A DNA stretch of 64,000 nucleotides, taken from positions 1 to 64,000 of the forward strand of contig URCA01000004.1 in assembly GCA_900546265.1 (NCBI GenBank). The letters run 5' to 3'. Source of the stretch: an uncultured Oscillospiraceae bacterium (GTDB lineage Bacteria; Bacillota; Clostridia; Oscillospirales; Acutalibacteraceae). This document shows, in pieces, positions 55,625 to 64,000 of the stretch. The position numbers and the translations under genes are program-made. The stretch's first letter is position 1; the number at the start of each line of letters is the position of its first letter. The notes under the pieces are model-generated. The model did not search any database. It saw nothing but the letters and a program-made list of their open reading frames with translations, and had not been told where the DNA came from.

Positions 55625-57730
55625 ATGAAACGCATGCTAACCATGGCGGCCGCGGCGGCGGTATTGTGCACAACGCTGTGCGGGGGCTTGTCCCTGGGAG
55701 CGTCGGCTGCGGACGAACAGGCGCCGGCGCCGATGAAGCTGAGGCTGATGCAGGGCTTTAGCTATGAGGGGAAAGCGGTCGGCGACGACATCGGTGTTTC
55801 CGGTGAGTATAAGGTGCAAGTAAACGGCCCGGCGACGGCAAAATTGTCGGAATCCCTGGGGGCGCTCGGCGCGGCCAATGCGGCGACCTTTGATTCTGAA
55901 GAGCAGACCGGCTTCTCTGAAAGCAAAGAGACCAGCTTCGAGGTGTTTTATCAAGGCTCCAACGATTTGACGGGTCTGACCGGCTGGATGGCGTATGTAA
56001 AGATGCCGGTCAACAAATCCGCCGCTATACCGAACCTCGACGCCGCCAACCATCCCGGCAACCGGGAAGGGGAATACTACTCCCGCCTGTTCATCGGTCA
56101 ATACGCTATCAAAGACGAGGCGATGGCGTGGCCGAATTTGGGGAGCGCGGACGTTCGGATCCTCGATAAAAACGGCACGGAATGGCAGACACTTAAGGCG
56201 AGCGAGGGATTTGTGGATCTGCCCAACGGCTTCGAGGGATACATAAAGGTCAAGCTCAGCGAGTTGGGCAATACAGCCGGCACCGACGGCAGGGGAGCCG
56301 CCATGACCGGTCGGTTTGAATCCACGACCTTCAAATACCGCAGCATGGGCGGCGAGGTGTGCGGCCCGGCGGTGGTCAACGCCATTTACGGCATCACCGA
56401 GGACAGCGACAGCGTCACCGCCTTGCTCGGCAGCGAGGAGACGCCGCGTTTTCTGACCAATGGAAAAACAGTGGACAAGGTGGACGACACCCTGCTGGAC
56501 GCGGCTATGAAGGGCCGGGTTCTGCAAAGCTTCAACGCCTATGCCGAGGGCGCGGATCTGATGGAAAGCGGCGGCCTGAAAAGCTATTACCTGAAGGATC
56601 TCGACGCCACCATCGCGCCTCAGGTGGGAGGCATCGAGAAAAGCCCGTCGCTGAAGCTGGACGGCCCGACGCAGGGCGGCTTCCGGGACAGCGGCCCGTT
56701 TTATGAAATCTATTTTCCTAAGCATACGCAGGCAAAAGGCGTGAAGGGCATCATGTTCTATGTCAAATGCGCCGCCCCGCATAAGGAGGATACCGAACGC
56801 TCCCGTCTTCAGATGACGCTGTACAGCGAAGGCGACGGCGGAGTGAAATACACCAAGCTCGGCGACGGAAAAACCGTGAAAATCCTGGAAAAGGGCGCGA
56901 AAAAGTGGGCCACGGCGCCCAGTGCCGACGGCAACATTCTGGTTTTGCCTGCCAACTTTGAAGGTTATATCCTTTACGATCTAAAAGATATGACGGTGGC
57001 CCCCATCACAGAGGATCTGGAAAACAGGAGCCTGATTAGTGCCCATTTCGCTTTCCACGCGGTGGGCGGAGACGCGGGGGCGTGTTATCTCGACGCCATG
57101 TATGCCGTCACCGACATGGGGCAGAAGGACATCCTGATGAGCCTGAACGGCTGCGACGTGTATAATCTGGCCACCGGCGCCCCTGCCACTCGGGAGGATC
57201 TCCTGGAGAAGGGGCCGGAAATCGGCGAGGTGTTCGACGACATCCCCGAGGCTACTCTGGACAAAACCGTCCATGAGGTGGGCGAGGCGGATTTGACCGA
57301 TACGAGCGTGAAGCTGAGCTGGGATGCGGTGGACGGCGCCGCGGCTTACCGGGTGGATGTTTTCCGCACCGAGGCGGCCAGCGACGGCATTTCCATCAAA
57401 TACGTCTGCGCCGCGAGTCAGAAGACCACCGACACCTCGCTGACTGTCAGCGGCCTGTCCGCTTCCATGCGGTATTACGTTGTGGTCAGTGTATTGGACG
57501 CGTTTGACGGCGTGACGGACATCTTCGGCTATCAGCGATTTATGACTGCTGATTCTGCCGACCCGGTCCCCGCGCCGGATCCCGATTCCTCGGAAAGCGG
57601 GGGCGGGACGCCCTCTGACGGCGGAGAGCCGATCCCGCCCACCGGCGTACCGGCGGCCGCCGGCGCTGTGACCTTGGCGGCCCTGGCTGCCGCGGCGGTC
57701 ATCCTTCTTCGGAAAAAACAGGACCGATAG
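55625..57730 (+). CDS. Secreted surface protein with fibronectin III domain and PPTG-type wall anchor
   Basis: About 701 residues. The N-terminal signal peptide (MKRMLTMAAAAAVLCTTLC, cleavage likely after SLGASA) shows export. Residues about 40 to 540 carry two similar beta-rich modules with PSLKLDGPTQGG / SFEVFYQGSND and FEGYIK(V/Y)DLK motifs, like carbohydrate- or glycan-binding beta sandwiches. A fibronectin type III domain follows (about 555 to 645). The C-terminus has IPPTGVP, a hydrophobic segment and RKKQDR, the shape of a sortase-anchored protein. It opens the operon after the LacI-controlled promoter. Ligand unknown. Confidence 0.75.
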   Translation: MKRMLTMAAAAAVLCTTLCGGLSLGASAADEQAPAPMKLRLMQGFSYEGKAVGDDIGVSGEYKVQVNGPATAKLSESLGALGAANAATFDSEEQTGFSESKETSFEVFYQGSNDLTGLTGWMAYVKMPVNKSAAIPNLDAANHPGNREGEYYSRLFIGQYAIKDEAMAWPNLGSADVRILDKNGTEWQTLKASEGFVDLPNGFEGYIKVKLSELGNTAGTDGRGAAMTGRFESTTFKYRSMGGEVCGPAVVNAIYGITEDSDSVTALLGSEETPRFLTNGKTVDKVDDTLLDAAMKGRVLQSFNAYAEGADLMESGGLKSYYLKDLDATIAPQVGGIEKSPSLKLDGPTQGGFRDSGPFYEIYFPKHTQAKGVKGIMFYVKCAAPHKEDTERSRLQMTLYSEGDGGVKYTKLGDGKTVKILEKGAKKWATAPSADGNILVLPANFEGYILYDLKDMTVAPITEDLENRSLISAHFAFHAVGGDAGACYLDAMYAVTDMGQKDILMSLNGCDVYNLATGAPATREDLLEKGPEIGEVFDDIPEATLDKTVHEVGEADLTDTSVKLSWDAVDGAAAYRVDVFRTEAASDGISIKYVCAASQKTTDTSLTVSGLSASMRYYVVVSVLDAFDGVTDIFGYQRFMTADSADPVPAPDPDSSESGGGTPSDGGEPIPPTGVPAAAGAVTLAALAAAAVILLRKKQDR

Positions 57731-57744
57731 TAATTGGAGGAAAC

Positions 57745-59442
57745 ATGAAGCCTTACAGGAAATGGCTCGCCGGACTGACGTGCGCCGTGCTGCTGGCTTC
57801 CTGCGCTTCCGGATGCAGCCGGCCGGGAACCCCCGTGAGCGGGGGTTCATCGGCCGGCAGCGCCGCGGAGACGGAAGGAACGGCACAGACAACGGCCCCG
57901 TCCGCGCAGGAATCCGGCGCGGGCACCACGGCGGAAACCGACACGTCCGCGTCAGGCGGCACCAAAGCGACCACGGCCCGCCCGGCGCCGATTCCCACCA
58001 AAACGCTGAACGTCAGCCGGAAGCTGAAGGAGGGGAGCAGCGAGATGGATCGCTCCATGCTCGGCAACCCCGACCGCGGCTTCCGTTATGAAACCTATCT
58101 CAACGTTTCCAACCTCAACGATCCGGATCGCCACTGGAGCTCCCAGATGGATCCGACTTCCCGGCTCAAGGCGCAAATGGAAATGTACATGTCGGAAACG
58201 CCGCAGCTGGCGCAGATTTATTTTTACCTCTCCGGCTATAACAACACGCCCACCATCCCGGAATACGGGATGAAGCGGATGCAGGAATATTTCGACTATG
58301 CTCGCGAGCTGAAAATCCGGCTGCTGGTGCGTTTCGCCTATCAAAATGGCGGAGAGGGGCTGAACGAGGCGCCCGATTCGGTTATGTTCAGCCATATCAA
58401 GCAGTTAGGGCCCCTACTGGAAAAGAACAAGGATGTCATCCATGTCGTGCAGATGGGGTTCCTGGGCGCCTGGGCCGAGTGGCACAGCTATAAGATGGAG
58501 CACGACCGGGTGCGGCTCATCCGCGAGGTGGCGAACATGACGCCCAAGGGCATCTATCTGCAAATCCGCATACCGGAATACAAAAATTTGATTCCCAAAG
58601 CCGACCCCATCTTCAGCCGTCTAGGCTATCACAACGACAGCTTGTTCGGCACCGTCACCGGCAGCCAGGCGGGGCTTGGCACCGGCAATGTGGATGTCGG
58701 CAAGCCCGACTGGGATCAGGTGACCCGGGAGGCGGCGTACATCCCGATCGACGGGGAACTGTTCTGGGGCAAATGGTCGATCAACCAGGACGGCAACAGC
58801 GACGGCTTTCTGCTCGACGGCTTCAAGGTCATCGAGCAGCTCAGTCAGCACCGGTTCACGTCGCTGAGCATCAACCACAACTATCATGAGGACGGGTTTG
58901 AACACAAGTATTCCATGCAGTACTGGCAGGAGACGGCCATCACCGAGCAGTGGCTGAAAAACAACGGCATCTTCTACGCGCCCGGCTGGTTTAAGGACAG
59001 CGCGGGCCAGGCGGTTTCCCGCACCGTGTTCGATTTCATCCGGGATTATCTCGGCTACCGGCTGGTGGGTACAGACTGGAAGGCCAGCGGCAAGCTGGAG
59101 AAAAAGGGCAGCGTCAAGGCGGAGCTGTCGCTGAACAACTACGGTTTCTCCGCCCCCTATAACCTGGAAAGCGGCTTCGCTATCCTAGACGAGAACAACA
59201 ACCCGGTCAAAACCGTCAAGGCGGGCACGCCCACCGATTGGCACAGCCGCAACCCCACCAATTACAACGACGGGAAGCTGCTCACCCACAAGGTGACGGC
59301 AAACTGCCCCCTGCCTGACAAGGCAGGCCGGTATAAGCTGGCGTTTTATCTGAAAAACCCTCTGGGCGTCGGCGCGCAGCTGGCCAACGACATTCCGTTC
59401 GAGAACGGGTACAATATCCTGGAAACCATCGAAATCGGCTGA
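57745..59442 (+). CDS. DUF4832-like lipoprotein, exported
   Basis: A 565-residue protein with lipoprotein signal (KWLAGLTCAVLLASCASGC), then a low-complexity Ser/Thr/Ala linker (residues 30 to 85). The body (from about 90) has NPDRGFRYETYLNV, LAQIYFYLSGY, RLLVRFAYQNGG, a conserved MGFLGAWAEWHSYKMEHDR block and GELFWGKWS, matching DUF4832/DUF4874-type barrel proteins. Its C-terminal 110 residues are a beta-rich domain. These proteins are thought to be glycosidase-like, but catalytic activity is not established. It shares the same core with the cytoplasmic protein at 60991. Confidence 0.75.
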   Translation: MKPYRKWLAGLTCAVLLASCASGCSRPGTPVSGGSSAGSAAETEGTAQTTAPSAQESGAGTTAETDTSASGGTKATTARPAPIPTKTLNVSRKLKEGSSEMDRSMLGNPDRGFRYETYLNVSNLNDPDRHWSSQMDPTSRLKAQMEMYMSETPQLAQIYFYLSGYNNTPTIPEYGMKRMQEYFDYARELKIRLLVRFAYQNGGEGLNEAPDSVMFSHIKQLGPLLEKNKDVIHVVQMGFLGAWAEWHSYKMEHDRVRLIREVANMTPKGIYLQIRIPEYKNLIPKADPIFSRLGYHNDSLFGTVTGSQAGLGTGNVDVGKPDWDQVTREAAYIPIDGELFWGKWSINQDGNSDGFLLDGFKVIEQLSQHRFTSLSINHNYHEDGFEHKYSMQYWQETAITEQWLKNNGIFYAPGWFKDSAGQAVSRTVFDFIRDYLGYRLVGTDWKASGKLEKKGSVKAELSLNNYGFSAPYNLESGFAILDENNNPVKTVKAGTPTDWHSRNPTNYNDGKLLTHKVTANCPLPDKAGRYKLAFYLKNPLGVGAQLANDIPFENGYNILETIEIG

Positions 59443-59486
59443 CCCGGAGTGGATGCGTCCGGGCGGCAGCGAAAGGAAGAGTGTGC

Positions 59487-60974
59487 ATGAGCAAACGAAT
59501 AGTGGCGGCCCTGCTGTGCGGTCTGCTGGCAGTCGGCGGGCTGACGAGCTGTGGAGGCCAAAAGTCGCCGGTCGGCAGCGATCTCACCGCCTCCACGGGA
59601 GAAACCGGCCCCGTCCCCACGGGGGAGAACAGCGCGGTTTCCTCCGACGGCGATATCCTAGTGCCGGACGACACGCCGACCTCTCCCATCACGCAAAAAC
59701 CGGAGGACGGGAAAACCAAGGCCACCCAGAAGGTGACCACCACCACGGCCAAGCCCATGACCTATACCAAGACCAAGCAGGACACCATGTTTGAAAGCGC
59801 CAGGGGCTCCTCCATCCTGCTGTTCTACGGCGGGAGCCTGTCCGACAACGAGAAAAAGGTGGCGGCGGAGTTCACCAAGCAATACGGCATCACCATCAAG
59901 TACGAGACGATGGGATGGGCGGAATACAACGCCAAAATCGCGCAGCGGGTTGCCGCGGGCAATCCGCCCGATTCGGCGGTCATGACCGACGCCTCTGCTC
60001 TGAATTTCATGTACGGCAACATCGCCCAGCCCCTGAACAAGTACATGGACACGGCGGATCCGTATTGGAACTGGAATCCCTCGATTCTCAAGCAGTATTC
60101 CATCGGGGACAAGATTTACGCGGTGCCCGATTACGGCATTAGCACGTTCTTCATTTATTACAACAAAACGCTGTTCCAGGAAAACGGCATCGAAGACCCT
60201 TACAAGCTTTATCAGCAGGGCAAATGGGATTTCGCCAAATTCCGGGAAACCGCCAAAAAAGCCACCCTGTATGAAAAGGACAACACCACCGTCAAGTGCT
60301 ACGGCTTCGCCACCTGGTACCGCGAGCTGTTCGTGCTGGCCAACGGCGGCAACATCATCGCCCCTGACGGCAAAGGGCGGTATGTCTCGGCTGTGGACAC
60401 CCCGAACGCTCTGGCGGGGCTTAACCTGCTTAAAGATCTGTGCAAGGACGGCTCCTGCGACGCGTCCATGGGCGGCTACACCGAATTCAAGTCCCGCAAG
60501 GTGGCCATGCTGGCAGAGCGGCCCTGGAACGCCATCGGGCAGTACGACTATTACAAAACCATGAAGGATGAAATCGGCGTCGTTCCGGTGCCCAAGGGCC
60601 CGAACGCCGACAAGGTATACGCTCCGAGCAACACCACCGCCTCCTATGTGCCGGCCAAATGCAAAAACCCGGTGGGCGGCATGGCCTGGAACTATTTCAG
60701 CCTGCGCCGTTCCATCGAGGGGGAGAAGCAGAACCATCCGGATGCGGTGGAATTCCGCCGGAAATCTATGTCCGACGAGCATAAGGCCATCATCGACGCT
60801 TATCTGAAAAACGCCACGCAGGTGACCTCCCGCTTGGATTCTCTCAGCGGCTGGAGCAACTACAGCGTGGAATTCTGGGGCGGACTTGTGTCCGAATTCA
60901 AGCCTGCGGAGGAAATGGCGGCTTCCATGAAGAGCATACTCGACAGTTCCATCATCCGCACTATCGGCAAATAA
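59487..60974 (+). CDS. ABC transporter sugar-binding lipoprotein
   Basis: About 495 residues, ATG at 59487 after GAAAGGAAG. A lipobox ends at GLTSC in the first 22 residues, followed by a Thr/Pro-rich linker. The binding-protein fold starts near residue 105: LLFYGGSLSDNEKKVAAEFTK, IAQRVAAGNPPDSAVM, QYSIGDKIYAVPDYGISTFF and AMLAERPWNAIGQYDY, all typical of family 1 (maltose/multi-sugar type) binding proteins. Works with the permeases at 62510 and 63441. The ATPase subunit is not in the window, as in many clostridial sugar systems that use a shared MsmK-type ATPase. Substrate unknown, likely an oligosaccharide. Confidence 0.88.
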   Translation: MSKRIVAALLCGLLAVGGLTSCGGQKSPVGSDLTASTGETGPVPTGENSAVSSDGDILVPDDTPTSPITQKPEDGKTKATQKVTTTTAKPMTYTKTKQDTMFESARGSSILLFYGGSLSDNEKKVAAEFTKQYGITIKYETMGWAEYNAKIAQRVAAGNPPDSAVMTDASALNFMYGNIAQPLNKYMDTADPYWNWNPSILKQYSIGDKIYAVPDYGISTFFIYYNKTLFQENGIEDPYKLYQQGKWDFAKFRETAKKATLYEKDNTTVKCYGFATWYRELFVLANGGNIIAPDGKGRYVSAVDTPNALAGLNLLKDLCKDGSCDASMGGYTEFKSRKVAMLAERPWNAIGQYDYYKTMKDEIGVVPVPKGPNADKVYAPSNTTASYVPAKCKNPVGGMAWNYFSLRRSIEGEKQNHPDAVEFRRKSMSDEHKAIIDAYLKNATQVTSRLDSLSGWSNYSVEFWGGLVSEFKPAEEMAASMKSILDSSIIRTIGK

Positions 60975-60990
60975 GAAAGGCGTGACCGCG

Positions 60991-62427
60991 ATGGAAACCA
61001 CCATTCTGTTTCATCCCATCACTAGCGAGGGAGACGAGGCCCTGCTGAAAAATCCGGATCGGGGCTTCCGGATGGAAACCTGGTGCAACGTGGGCAACCG
61101 GAAGGACGATAAGCAGCGGGAGCATGAGGATCCCGCCGACATGCTGCGGGAGCAGGCCGCGTTTTATGCGCCGGAATCCCCCCAGCTGGCTCAGGTCTAT
61201 TTTTATCTGACCAACTACAAGACCGTCCCGGTGATCCCGGAAGTCGGCATGAACCGGATACAGCGGTATTTCGACACAGCCCGGGAGCTGGGGTTCAAGC
61301 TGCTGGTGCGCTTTGCCTATCAAGGAGATGGGGACGGCACCGGCGAGGCGGCGGACGACATCATGCTGGCGCATATGCGCCAGCTGAAGCCCCTGCTCGA
61401 GAAGAACCGGGCTCTCATCCATCTGGTGCAATCGGGTTTTCTGGGCGCCTGGGGCGAATGGCACAGCTACAAGATGGAGCACGACCGGCTCAGGCTGCTT
61501 CACGCCATCGGCGAGATGGCGCCCTCCGAACTCTTTTTGCAGATTCGCATACCTACATATAAAAACTTGTTGGATAAGGCCGATCCGCTCTACCGCCGCC
61601 TCGGCTTCAACATCGACAGCACCTTCGGCTATGTGGAACCGGAGCAGATGGGACGGGGCACCGACGGCGTGGACCCTGGCAAGCCCGACTGGATGCAGAT
61701 CACCAGGGAGTCGCCCTATGTCCCGATTGACGGCGAACTGTTTTGGGGCACCTGGTCGCTCAATGAGCATTTCAACGACCGGGACGGCTTTATGATCGAC
61801 GGGTATGGCGTTATTCGGGAGCTCAGCGAGCATCGCTTCAATTCCCTGAGCGTCCATCACAATTACCGGGAGCTGGGGCCGGAGAAGAAGCTCTCTATGC
61901 AGTACTGGAAGGAAGCCGCGCTGACGCCCGAGTGGCTGGACGCTCACGGCCTGCTGTACGCGCCGGGCTGGTTCCAAAAGGCGGACGGCGGCCCGGTCGA
62001 GCGCCAGGTGTTCGATTATACGCGGGACTATCTCGGCTATAAGCTGGAGCTGCGGCGGCTGACCCTGACGGGGGAGGCGGTATCCGGCGGCCGCATACAC
62101 GCGCGGCTGGAACTGGTGAACTATGGCTTCTCGGTTCCGTTCGGTATGGAAGAAAGCGGCTTTGCCCTGCTGGACAGCGAGGGCGGGCTGATTTCCGAAA
62201 CACCGGCAGGCGCCCCCCTGACCTGGCACAGCCGGAATCCCGAGGATTATGGCGACGCCCGCCTGCTGACCCATACGGTGGAAGCGTCTATCCCTCTGCC
62301 GGAGGCAAAAGGAACCTACACTCTGGCGTTTTACCTGCGCAATTCCATGGGAACCGGCGCCCGGATGGGCAACACCGAGCCGTTTGCACACGGCCGTACG
62401 CTTTTATGCGAGGTGCCGGTTATCTAA
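60991..62427 (+). CDS. Cytoplasmic DUF4832-like protein (paralogue of the lipoprotein)
   Basis: About 478 residues, ATG at 60991 (AAAGGCGTG upstream). No signal peptide. It repeats the conserved core of the lipoprotein at 57745: NPDRGFRMETW, LAQVYFYLTNY, LLVRFAYQGDG, GFLGAWGEWHSYKMEHDR, GELFWGTWS, APGWFQKADGG and RDYLGY. The same C-terminal beta domain follows. The pair suggests stepwise processing of one glycan outside and inside the cell. It lies 16 bases after the sugar-binding protein. Function is inferred. Confidence 0.75.
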   Translation: METTILFHPITSEGDEALLKNPDRGFRMETWCNVGNRKDDKQREHEDPADMLREQAAFYAPESPQLAQVYFYLTNYKTVPVIPEVGMNRIQRYFDTARELGFKLLVRFAYQGDGDGTGEAADDIMLAHMRQLKPLLEKNRALIHLVQSGFLGAWGEWHSYKMEHDRLRLLHAIGEMAPSELFLQIRIPTYKNLLDKADPLYRRLGFNIDSTFGYVEPEQMGRGTDGVDPGKPDWMQITRESPYVPIDGELFWGTWSLNEHFNDRDGFMIDGYGVIRELSEHRFNSLSVHHNYRELGPEKKLSMQYWKEAALTPEWLDAHGLLYAPGWFQKADGGPVERQVFDYTRDYLGYKLELRRLTLTGEAVSGGRIHARLELVNYGFSVPFGMEESGFALLDSEGGLISETPAGAPLTWHSRNPEDYGDARLLTHTVEASIPLPEAKGTYTLAFYLRNSMGTGARMGNTEPFAHGRTLLCEVPVI

Positions 62428-62509
62428 TGTCTGCTGAACACCCAATAAACGCGGCCGCAAGCGGCAGGATACAGTAAGCATTATCTAAATCCGGAAGAGG
62501 AGCGGGACG
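62428..62509. other. Short gap before the permease genes
   Basis: About 80 bases, no clear promoter or terminator; contains GGAAGAGGAG ribosome site for the next gene near its end. Confidence 0.5.
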
Positions 62510-63448
62510 ATGAAGCAGAGAACCATTGAGAAAAAGCGGGCGATTGCCGGCTGGGTGTTTATTGCCCCCTGGCTGTGCGGCATCGTGCTGTTCTTTATTC
62601 AGCCGCTTATCAGCCTCGTGCGGTATTCGGTGACGGATTTTCAGTTCATGCAGGAGCAGGGCTCCATGTTCGCACCCCTGGAGGGCGGTTGGTGGGAAAA
62701 CTACCGCACCGCCTTCCAGGGTGACGCCCTGTTTCCGCAGAAGTTCACCGCCACGTTGCTGGATATGCTGTACCGTGTGCCGGTCATCCTGATATTCAGC
62801 CTGTTCGTGGCCATTGTCCTCAATCAGAAATTCAAAGGGCGCGGCTTCATGCGCCTGATATTTTTCCTGCCGGTGCTGGTCACCACGGGCGTCATTTCCT
62901 CCATCATCAAGACCAGCCTGACCACGGTGGTGGTAGGTGGCGATTCGGCCACCAACATCTTCAGCGCGGCCCTGCTGACCCGGCAGCTGCTGGACGCGGG
63001 GCTGCCCGAGGGATTGGTGAATACCGTAGGCGGCATGATCGCCAACGTGTCGGATTTGGTCTGGAGCAGCGGCGTGCAGATTCTGGTATTCCTCATGGGT
63101 CTGCTGACCATTCCGCAGAGCCATTACGAGGTGGCGCAGGTGGAGGGGGCCACCGGCTGGGAGGCGTTCTGGAAGGTGACCTTCCCAGCTGTCTCGCCTT
63201 ACATATTGGTGGGCCTCGTCTATTCGGCCATCGACCATTTTATCGGGTACGACAATGCCGTGATGAAATACATCACGGACAACGCTTACAACAATTTCCG
63301 CTATTCCTATGCGGCGGCCATGTCCTGGATTTACTTCGGTGCTATTCTTTTGTGCCTGGCCGTTCTGGTGTTCATTACGTCGCGGTTTATCCGCTATGGG
63401 GGGGCGGACGACGCTCCCCGCCGGGAGAGGAGGGCCCGTCATGGTTAA
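62510..63448 (+). CDS. ABC sugar transporter permease (MalF/UgpA type)
   Basis: A 312-residue membrane protein with about six helices. The first (GWVFIAPWLCGIVLFFIQPL) has the typical permease opening. The EAA loop near residue 205 reads EVAQVEGATGWEAFWKVTFP, which contacts the ATPase. The C-terminal helix ends with a basic tail (RRERRARHG). With the next gene it forms the heterodimeric channel for the sugar bound by the lipoprotein at 59487. GGAAGAGGAG precedes the ATG. The next gene overlaps it by 8 bases. Confidence 0.92.
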   Translation: MKQRTIEKKRAIAGWVFIAPWLCGIVLFFIQPLISLVRYSVTDFQFMQEQGSMFAPLEGGWWENYRTAFQGDALFPQKFTATLLDMLYRVPVILIFSLFVAIVLNQKFKGRGFMRLIFFLPVLVTTGVISSIIKTSLTTVVVGGDSATNIFSAALLTRQLLDAGLPEGLVNTVGGMIANVSDLVWSSGVQILVFLMGLLTIPQSHYEVAQVEGATGWEAFWKVTFPAVSPYILVGLVYSAIDHFIGYDNAVMKYITDNAYNNFRYSYAAAMSWIYFGAILLCLAVLVFITSRFIRYGGADDAPRRERRARHG

Positions 63449-64000
63449 GAACAAGCGGGCGTCCTACGCGAACGCCGATTCCTCGCCCCTGTATTATCTG
63501 GGGCGGGCGGTCTGGTCGGCGGTGCGTTTTTTCTTCCTCTTAGGTATGACCTTCGTCATTTTATATCCGCTTTTGTATATGCTCAGCATGTCGCTGCGCG
63601 CGGGGGCGGATATGTACGATATGTCGGTTGTCTGGATCCCGAAGCATTTCACGCTCGATAATTTCCGTGTGGTGTTTGAGCAGCTCGGCTTCGGCACCGC
63701 CATGCTGAACACGATCGAAATCGCCCTGGGCTGCGCGGTGATACAGGTGTTTGTCTGCGCCCTGACGGGGTACGGCTTCGCCCGTTTTCCGTTTAAGGGC
63801 AGGGGGCTGCTGTTCCTGGTGGTAATTTTCACCATCGTGGTGCCGCCTCAGATGACCAACCTGCCGAATTACCTGCTGTTCCACGACTTCGACTTTTTCG
63901 GGATTGTCCAGGCCGCAACCGGCCGGGCCACAGAAATCAACCTGCTCGACCGGCGCTCCACCCTGTACCTGCTGGCTCTTCTGGGCCAGGGGATCCGCTC
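63441..64000 (+). CDS. ABC sugar transporter permease (MalG type), partial at window end
   Basis: ATG at 63441, preceded by GAGAGGAGGG, within the end of the previous permease. The frame is open to the window edge (186 residues read). It begins MVKNKRASYANADSSPLYYL, has a first helix FFFLLGMTFVILYPLLYML, then a periplasmic part DMSVVWIPKHFTLDNFRVVF and helices ALGCAVIQVFVCALTGYGFA and LLFLVVIFTIVVPPQM. These are MalG/UgpE-type patterns. The EAA loop is not reached. Forms a pair with the permease at 62510. Confidence 0.9.
   Translation, partial: MVKNKRASYANADSSPLYYLGRAVWSAVRFFFLLGMTFVILYPLLYMLSMSLRAGADMYDMSVVWIPKHFTLDNFRVVFEQLGFGTAMLNTIEIALGCAVIQVFVCALTGYGFARFPFKGRGLLFLVVIFTIVVPPQMTNLPNYLLFHDFDFFGIVQAATGRATEINLLDRRSTLYLLALLGQGIR

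Overview
The window looks like a chromosomal segment of a Bacillota bacterium, most likely a gut-type clostridium of the Oscillospirales. The evidence is strong AGGAGG ribosome binding sites, moderately GC-rich coding, Firmicutes-type phage structural families, clostridial sugar-uptake genes and a butanol-dehydrogenase-type alcohol dehydrogenase. No rRNA or tRNA gene was seen.

Region 1 (1 to about 27,773) is most of a transposable Mu-like prophage lying on the minus strand. Its left end, with a terminal 5'-TGTAG when read inward, is at about 27,773. Its right end is outside the window. Reading from the left end it has an S24-type repressor (plus strand), a divergent switch with four operators, a Cro/Ner-like gene, a run of very small early genes, MuA- and MuB-like transposition proteins, Gam, GemA and Mor. 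After a strong terminator come the late genes: Gp26/Gp27-like proteins, a NusG/LoaP-like protein, terminase, portal, scaffold, capsid, connectors, and a long siphovirus-type tail module ending in a peptidase M15 lysin cut by the window edge. The phage is therefore a mosaic: Mu replication and early control joined to SPP1/HK97-like head and flexible-tail genes. Intrinsic terminators inside the late operon, together with the NusG-like protein, suggest processive antitermination.

Region 2 (27,774 to 35,000) is a host carbohydrate operon that the prophage has interrupted. It holds the 3' part of a broken gene, a GH71/99-like protein, a GH106-like protein and a DUF5107/TPR protein. Region 3 (35,001 to 37,990) is sparsely coding. 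It holds a short sigma-factor-like fragment behind a hairpin that covers its ribosome binding site, a leucine-rich lipoprotein, and the promoter of the cas operon.

Region 4 (37,991 to 51,067) is a complete type I-C CRISPR-Cas system, cas3-cas5c-cas8c-cas7c-cas4-cas1-cas2, followed by an array that I count as 76 repeats and 75 spacers. Several newer spacers near the leader are close variants, shifted versions or opposite-strand versions of older spacers. This suggests the same phage lineage was sampled repeatedly. Region 5 (51,075 to 54,083) is a MerR-type operon whose 19-bp-spacer promoter starts a few bases after the last, degenerate repeat. It carries a frameshifted carboxymuconolactone decarboxylase-family gene, an iron alcohol dehydrogenase, the MerR regulator and a flavodoxin.

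Region 6 (54,110 to 64,000) is a sugar utilisation locus. A LacI-type regulator is transcribed divergently from a surface protein, a secreted DUF4832-like lipoprotein, an ABC sugar-binding lipoprotein, a cytoplasmic paralogue of the DUF4832-like protein, and two ABC permeases, the second cut by the window edge.
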